Of a DNA stretch of 9,273 nt, positions 1 through 9,273 are shown piece after piece. Position 1 is the first letter of the stretch, and each line of letters starts with the position of its first letter. A program made the position numbers and the translations under genes. The stretch is from Deltaproteobacteria bacterium. GTDB lineage: Bacteria > Desulfobacterota > Binatia > UBA9968. A model generated the notes under the pieces. It worked only from the letters and a program-made list of their open reading frames with translations. It did not search any database and was not told where the DNA came from. Where the stretch lies: assembly GCA_005878685.1 (NCBI GenBank), contig VBLN01000020.1, forward strand, positions 1 to 9,273, written 5' to 3'.

Positions 1-2
1 TG

Positions 3-2585
3 AAAGAGTTTTTCGGTTCCAGCCAACTCTCACAATTCATGGATCAGACCAATCCCCTTTCTGAGATCACCCACAAGCGGCGTCTCTCGGCCTTAGGACC
101 TGGCGGGCTGACCCGGGAGCGGGCGGGTTTCGAAGTCCGCGACGTGCACCCCACGCATTATGGCAGGGTCTGTCCAATTGAAACACCAGAAGGTCCCAAC
201 ATCGGCCTCATCGCTTCGTTAACAACCTATGCTAGGGTGAACGAATTTGGCTTTATCGAGACTCCCTACCGTGAGGTTGAAAATAGCCGGGTGACCGATC
301 GAATCCGATATCTTTCCGCACTGGAGGAGGAAGATCATGTCATTGCCCAGGCCAATGCGCCTATTGACAACCGGGGCAATTTTACCGCGGATCTGGTTTC
401 GGCCCGTAAGGGTGGCGAGTTTGTTATGGCACGACCCGAAGAAGTGGGTTTTATGGACGTCTCGCCCAACCAGTTGGTGAGCGTAGCCGCTTCTCTCATT
501 CCCTTTTTGGAGAATGATGATGCCAACCGGGCTCTCATGGGATCCAACATGCAGCGCCAGGCAGTGCCGCTGCTGCGGACAGAAGCTCCGTTGGTTGGGA
601 CGGGCATGGAAAAGGTCGTGGCGCGGGATTCCGGTGTTACAGTAGTCGGCCGGCGGGATGGAGTGGTGGAGAGCGTCGATTCCACCCGTATCGTGGTCAA
701 AGTCGACCGGCCCTCTGGGTCGCGAGATACTGGAGTCGATATTTACAATTTGGTGAAATACCAACGTTCCAATCAAAATACTTGTATGAATCAGAGACCC
801 ATCGTGGTCGTGGGTGATCACGTCAAAGCCGGGGATGTCATCGCCGACGGACCGTCCACCGAGATGGGCGAGCTCGCGTTGGGTCGCAATATCCTGGTGG
901 CTCTAATGCCTTGGGGCGGCTACAACTTTGAGGACTCCATTCTCATCAGCGAGCGCGTGGCGAAGGAGGACACTTTTACTTCCATTCATATTGAAGAGTT
1001 CGAGTGTGTTTCGCGCGACACTAAGCTCGGACCCGAAGAGGTCACTCGGGATATTCCGAATGTGGGCGATGAGGCGCTGACGGATCTGGACGAAAGCGGC
1101 ATTATCCGGATCGGAGCGGAGGTAAAACCGGGCGATATCTTGGTAGGAAAGATCACGCCAAAAGGGGAGACACAGCTTTCTCCCGAAGAAAAACTGCTGC
1201 GAGCGATCTTTGGCGAGAAGGCGGGCGAGGTGCGGGATACCTCTCTTAGGGTTCCGCCCGGAGTGGAAGGCACGGTCATTAACGTGCGTATCTTCTCGCG
1301 CAAGGGCATCGGCAAGGATGAAAGAAGCAAGGTCATCGAAGACGAGGAGATTAGCCGACTCAAAAAGGACCAGCACGATGAGGTGCGCATTATCGAAGAG
1401 GGAGCTGTCAAGAGACTGAAAAGGCTTTTGGTAGGGCGCCGCACGGCAACCCGCCTCAGCGATGACAATCGGAAGGTTCTTCTAAATAAAGGCAAGGAGA
1501 TTACCGAAGAAGATCTGGAACAGATCCCGTTAGCCTATTGGGGGGAGATCCGGGTTGAAAACGAGTCTGTTGAGGCGGAACTCAAGCGGATCGCGGAGAG
1601 CACCACGGAGCAGGTCGACCTCATCAAGGTGGTCTTTCAGGACAAGATCAACAAGCTCAGAGGCGGAGACGAGCTTCCTCCCGGGGTCATCAAGATGGTC
1701 AAGGTCTTTGTTGCGATAAAGCGCAAGCTTCAAGTTGGAGATAAAATGGCGGGGCGACATGGCAATAAAGGAGTGATCTCGCGCATCCTCCCAGAAGAGG
1801 ACATGCCCTACTTAGAAGACGGTATGCCTGTAGACATTGTGCTGAATCCCCTCGGTGTTCCCTCGAGAATGAATGTCGGGCAGATTCTGGAAGCCCATCT
1901 CGGTTGGGCGGCTCGAAGTTTGGGACACCAAATCGAGGAGCTATTGAAAAATCACAATGACCGGCCCGATGTGGATGCGGTTCGTCGCCGACTCAAAGAA
2001 TGCCTCGTGTCGCGGGAAATTAGCGAGTTCCTGGATGAGATCAAAGATCAGGATGTACTCAAGCTCGCGGAAAAGTATCGCGACGGGATCCACATGGTTT
2101 CTCCCGTTTTCGATGGGGCCACGGAAGAGGAGACATTCAATCTTCTGCGGAAGGCCGGGCTGCCAGCGACAGGGCAGGTGACCTTGTTTGATGGCCGGAG
2201 CGGAGAACCCTTCGACGGGAAAGTAACCGTTGGAATTATGTATATGATGAAACTCCACCATTTGGTGGATGACAAAATTCATGCTCGCTCTACCGGACCT
2301 TATTCGCTCGTGACTCAGCAGCCACTGGGCGGAAAAGCGCAGTTTGGTGGGCAGCGGTTGGGGGAGATGGAGGTCTGGGCCTTGGAGGCTTATGGGGCAG
2401 CCTATACGCTGCAAGAGATGCTAACGGTCAAGTCGGACGATGTCGTTGGGAGAACGCGCATGTACGAGGCGATCGTCAAAGGCGAAAATCTCCTCGAGCC
2501 CGGTCTACCCGAGTCTTTCAACGTCATGGTGAAGGAGCTTCAAAGCCTGGGTTTGGATGTCAATCTGGTGGAGGAAAAAAAGTAG
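3..2585 (+). CDS. rpoB: DNA-directed RNA polymerase subunit beta, C-terminal ~860 residues (5' end outside window)
   Basis: Beta subunit of RNA polymerase, which forms one side of the active-site cleft and the rifampicin pocket. The frame is open from base 3, so the ATG at 39 is an internal Met (equivalent to E. coli M515), not the start; roughly 500 N-terminal residues lie upstream. Visible landmarks in order are the rifampicin region (bases 15-95), the [13 protein letters not shown] block, the GYNFEDSI motif with the acidic E-D pair near the active site (about 925-945), the [19 protein letters not shown] block, the [13 protein letters not shown] motif with the two active-site lysines (about 1735-1775), and the C-terminal [26 protein letters not shown] and [20 protein letters not shown] blocks that pack against beta'. 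Between about 1390 and 1655 is a charged helical stretch corresponding to the E. coli beta-i9 insert region, absent from Firmicutes-type RpoB. The C-terminus aligns end to end with E. coli and closes with TAG. It is surely co-transcribed with rpoC, 45 bp downstream. Identity is certain from these motifs. Confidence 0.98.
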   Translation, partial: KEFFGSSQLSQFMDQTNPLSEITHKRRLSALGPGGLTRERAGFEVRDVHPTHYGRVCPIETPEGPNIGLIASLTTYARVNEFGFIETPYREVENSRVTDRIRYLSALEEEDHVIAQANAPIDNRGNFTADLVSARKGGEFVMARPEEVGFMDVSPNQLVSVAASLIPFLENDDANRALMGSNMQRQAVPLLRTEAPLVGTGMEKVVARDSGVTVVGRRDGVVESVDSTRIVVKVDRPSGSRDTGVDIYNLVKYQRSNQNTCMNQRPIVVVGDHVKAGDVIADGPSTEMGELALGRNILVALMPWGGYNFEDSILISERVAKEDTFTSIHIEEFECVSRDTKLGPEEVTRDIPNVGDEALTDLDESGIIRIGAEVKPGDILVGKITPKGETQLSPEEKLLRAIFGEKAGEVRDTSLRVPPGVEGTVINVRIFSRKGIGKDERSKVIEDEEISRLKKDQHDEVRIIEEGAVKRLKRLLVGRRTATRLSDDNRKVLLNKGKEITEEDLEQIPLAYWGEIRVENESVEAELKRIAESTTEQVDLIKVVFQDKINKLRGGDELPPGVIKMVKVFVAIKRKLQVGDKMAGRHGNKGVISRILPEEDMPYLEDGMPVDIVLNPLGVPSRMNVGQILEAHLGWAARSLGHQIEELLKNHNDRPDVDAVRRRLKECLVSREISEFLDEIKDQDVLKLAEKYRDGIHMVSPVFDGATEEETFNLLRKAGLPATGQVTLFDGRSGEPFDGKVTVGIMYMMKLHHLVDDKIHARSTGPYSLVTQQPLGGKAQFGGQRLGEMEVWALEAYGAAYTLQEMLTVKSDDVVGRTRMYEAIVKGENLLEPGLPESFNVMVKELQSLGLDVNLVEEKK
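15..95 (+). other. rpoB: Rifampicin resistance-determining region (cluster I) of rpoB
   Basis: These codons correspond to E. coli RpoB 507-533, starting [11 protein letters not shown] and ending SALGPGGL. The positions most often mutated in resistant strains have the usual sensitive residues: D516 (bases 42-44), H526 (72-74), S531 (87-89) and L533 (93-95), with Q510, L511, S512, Q513 and R529 also unchanged. The only differences I see from E. coli are T for N518 and L for I530. By established knowledge of this region the enzyme is expected to bind rifampicin. Clusters outside the window cannot be judged. Confidence 0.9.
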
Positions 2586-2615
2586 CATAGAGAGCGCTGC
2601 TCGAAGGATTAATCT

Positions 2616-2623
2616 GGAGGAAG
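2616..2623 (+). promoter_or_regulatory. Ribosome binding site of rpoC
   Basis: GGAGGAAG lies 7-14 bases before the rpoC ATG; the GGAGG core (2616-2620) ends 10 bases from the start codon. It is the clearest Shine-Dalgarno site directly ahead of a start in the window and fixes the start at 2631. The 45-bp rpoB-rpoC spacer holds no terminator-like hairpin, which fits a single rpoBC transcript. Confidence 0.85.
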
Positions 2624-2630
2624 AACGTTT

Positions 2631-6761
<4,131 letters not shown>

Positions 6762-6765
6762 GTCT

Positions 6766-6800
6766 TTGACATTGCATAGTTTGTCTGTTAAATCTAAAAT
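6766..6800 (+). promoter_or_regulatory. Candidate sigma70-type promoter for rpsL-rpsG
   Basis: A perfect -35 hexamer TTGACA (6766-6771) begins 5 bases after the rpoC stop. With a 16-bp spacer it faces TTAAAT (6788-6793, 4 of 6 matches to TATAAT). An overlapping second reading is TTGCAT (6772-6777), 17 bp, TAAAAT (6795-6800, 5 of 6). Either would start RNA near 6800-6807 and give a leader of about 65 bases. The local AT-richness (6786-6804) contrasts with the flanking genes. No terminator-like hairpin with a T-run follows rpoC, so read-through from rpoBC is also likely. Box matching by eye only; no start site is known. Confidence 0.5.
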
Positions 6801-6810
6801 TTTTGCCAGT

Positions 6811-6835
6811 GGGGAGCGGTTCAACCGAAATTCCC
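6811..6835 (+). promoter_or_regulatory. Leader hairpin upstream of rpsL
   Basis: GGGGA (6811-6815) pairs with TTCCC (6831-6835, one G-U pair), and inside it CGGT (6817-6820) pairs with ACCG (6824-6827) around a TCA loop, with a small 1/3 internal loop between the two stems. At DNA level the inner part is an odd palindrome CGGTT-C-AACCG (6817-6827), so a protein operator is an alternative reading. No T-run follows, so it is not an intrinsic terminator. It would lie at the 5' end of the rpsL leader if the promoter above is used. Function unknown; leader RNA structure control of ribosomal protein operons is common but not shown here. Confidence 0.4.
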
Positions 6836-6847
6836 GTGATTGAGGTC

Positions 6848-6859
6848 ATGAGTCTATAG
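6848..6859 (+). other. Three-codon mini-ORF in the rpsL leader (tentative)
   Basis: ATG AGT CTA TAG stops 10 bases before the GTG start of rpsL. GAGGT (6842-6846) precedes its ATG but at very short spacing (GAGG ends 2 bases away), so initiation would be inefficient. It could deliver ribosomes to the rpsL start, which has no good Shine-Dalgarno site, or it may be chance. A minimal ORF of this size carries little statistical weight. Confidence 0.15.
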
Positions 6860-6869
6860 TTAAAAAGAA

Positions 6870-7241
6870 GTGCCAACGATTAATCAGCTCATACGTTACA
6901 GTAGAGAGCAGCAGCGGCGTAAAAATACCGCTCCGGCTTTGCAAGGCTGTCCCCAAAAACGGGGGGTTTGCACGCGGGTCTACACGACGACGCCGAAGAA
7001 ACCGAATTCGGCTTTGCGCAAGGTAGCTCGGGTCCGCCTCACCAACGGCATTGAGGTGACGTCCTACATTCCAGGAGTAGGGCACAACCTTCAAGAACAT
7101 TCCGTGGTATTGATCCGTGGAGGTCGGGTGAAGGATCTGCCGGGCGTGCGGTATCACATTATTCGTGGGACCTTGGATTCTATAGGCGTTCAAGAGCGAC
7201 GCCAGAGTCGATCCAAGTACGGGGCCAAGAGGCCAAAGTAG
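6870..7241 (+). CDS. rpsL: 30S ribosomal protein S12, complete (123 aa), GTG start
   Basis: S12 sits at the decoding centre of the small subunit and controls codon-anticodon fidelity; it is the streptomycin target protein. The protein has the expected MPTINQLIR start, [25 protein letters not shown] core, [26 protein letters not shown] block and [10 protein letters not shown] end, and is about the usual length (E. coli 124). Streptomycin-linked residues are the sensitive type: K43, K88 and P91. D89, the residue methylthiolated by RimO in many bacteria, is present. The GTG start is forced: an in-frame TAA lies at 6861-6863 with only two codons between, and the N-terminus begins exactly there. 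The bases just before it (AAAAAGAA) contain no real Shine-Dalgarno match. Residues 10-21 ([12 protein letters not shown]) are a somewhat unusual basic N-terminal extension segment, a region that varies between phyla. rpsG follows after 6 bp. Confidence 0.98.
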   Translation: MPTINQLIRYSREQQRRKNTAPALQGCPQKRGVCTRVYTTTPKKPNSALRKVARVRLTNGIEVTSYIPGVGHNLQEHSVVLIRGGRVKDLPGVRYHIIRGTLDSIGVQERRQSRSKYGAKRPK

Positions 7242-7718
<477 letters not shown>

Positions 7719-7743
7719 TTCGGTTCGAAGTCTTTATAGAGAG

Positions 7744-7774
7744 AAAGGAGGCGGTTTGACCGCCTCCTTTTTTT
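7744..7774 (+). terminator. Strong intrinsic terminator-type hairpin between rpsG and fusA
   Basis: AAAGGAGGCGGT (7744-7755) and ACCGCCTCCTTT (7759-7770) are perfect 12-base inverse complements with a three-base TTG loop (or 11 bp with a five-base loop). The stem has an eight-pair GC-rich core (GGAGGCGG) and runs into seven consecutive T residues (7768-7774). This is a textbook Rho-independent terminator shape. It starts 25 bases after the rpsG stop and ends 15 bases before the fusA ATG. The A-run on the left arm also gives a short U-run on the opposite strand, so the shape is partly bidirectional. Its left arm contains AAAGGAGG, a near-perfect Shine-Dalgarno sequence, but it is 38 bases from the fusA start and no suitable start codon for fusA is near it. 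Shape is certain; efficiency in vivo is not known. Confidence 0.9.
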
Positions 7775-7789
7775 CGACTGAGATAGCAG

Positions 7790-9273
<1,484 letters not shown>

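Noticed and set aside
39..41. ATG at 39 as the start of rpoB
   Set aside because: The frame is open back to base 3 and the residues before the ATG ([12 protein letters not shown]) are conserved RpoB sequence, so this is an internal methionine of a truncated gene.
219..821. 200-codon open frame on the minus strand inside rpoB
   Set aside because: It lies fully antisense to conserved rpoB codons, its translation resembles no family I know, and such shadows are common opposite strongly biased genes.
6768..6785. GACA/TGTC inverted repeat after rpoC as a terminator
   Set aside because: Only four base pairs around a ten-base loop and no following T-run; too weak to call.
7756..7784. TTGACC (7756-7761) as a -35 box for a dedicated, nearly leaderless fusA promoter, with TGAGAT (7779-7784) as -10
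   Set aside because: The -35 matches 5 of 6, but the -10 matches only 3 of 6 and lacks the key second-position A. The TTGACC is also explained by the hairpin loop and right arm. Left open only as an alternative in the terminator finding.

Overview
The window is a conserved bacterial housekeeping locus, all on the + strand: the 3' part of rpoB, complete rpoC, rpsL and rpsG, and the 5' part of fusA. The two largest RNA polymerase subunits are followed directly by the start of the 'str' translation operon, a widespread bacterial gene order. I found no mobile element, CRISPR array, RNA gene or accessory system. Apart from the two truncated ends the genes look intact and under ordinary constraint.

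Organism: a Gram-negative-type bacterium with mid-range GC (mid-50s % by eye). RpoB has an insert-bearing region like the E. coli beta-i9 segment. RpoC has a roughly 190-residue insert in the trigger loop (SI3 type). The N-terminal half of RpoC reads very like remembered deltaproteobacterial (Geobacter-type) sequences. I infer a deltaproteobacterium in the broad sense or a neighbouring phylum such as Methylomirabilota or Nitrospirota. No finer placement is possible by eye.

Layout: rpoB (3-2585, its 5' end lies before the window) and rpoC (2631-6761) are separated by 45 bp carrying a clear GGAGG ribosome site for rpoC, and they make the beta and beta' subunits that form the polymerase active centre. 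A 108-bp gap follows (6762-6869). It holds promoter-like boxes (TTGACA just after the rpoC stop, AT-rich -10 candidates), a small leader hairpin, and a three-codon mini-ORF before the GTG start of rpsL. rpsL (S12, 6870-7241) and rpsG (S7, 7248-7718) are 6 bp apart. A very strong intrinsic-terminator-shaped hairpin (7744-7774) comes next, and fusA (EF-G) begins only 15 bp after its T-run and runs off the window end.

The genes supply the transcription machine and two 30S decoding/assembly proteins plus the translocase. The least ordinary feature is the terminator between rpsG and fusA: there is no room for a conventional promoter after it, so fusA mRNA should have to pass through it. That suggests attenuation or another expression-tuning step inside the str operon. 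Drug-target positions visible in rpoB (rifampicin) and rpsL (streptomycin) carry the usual sensitive residues.
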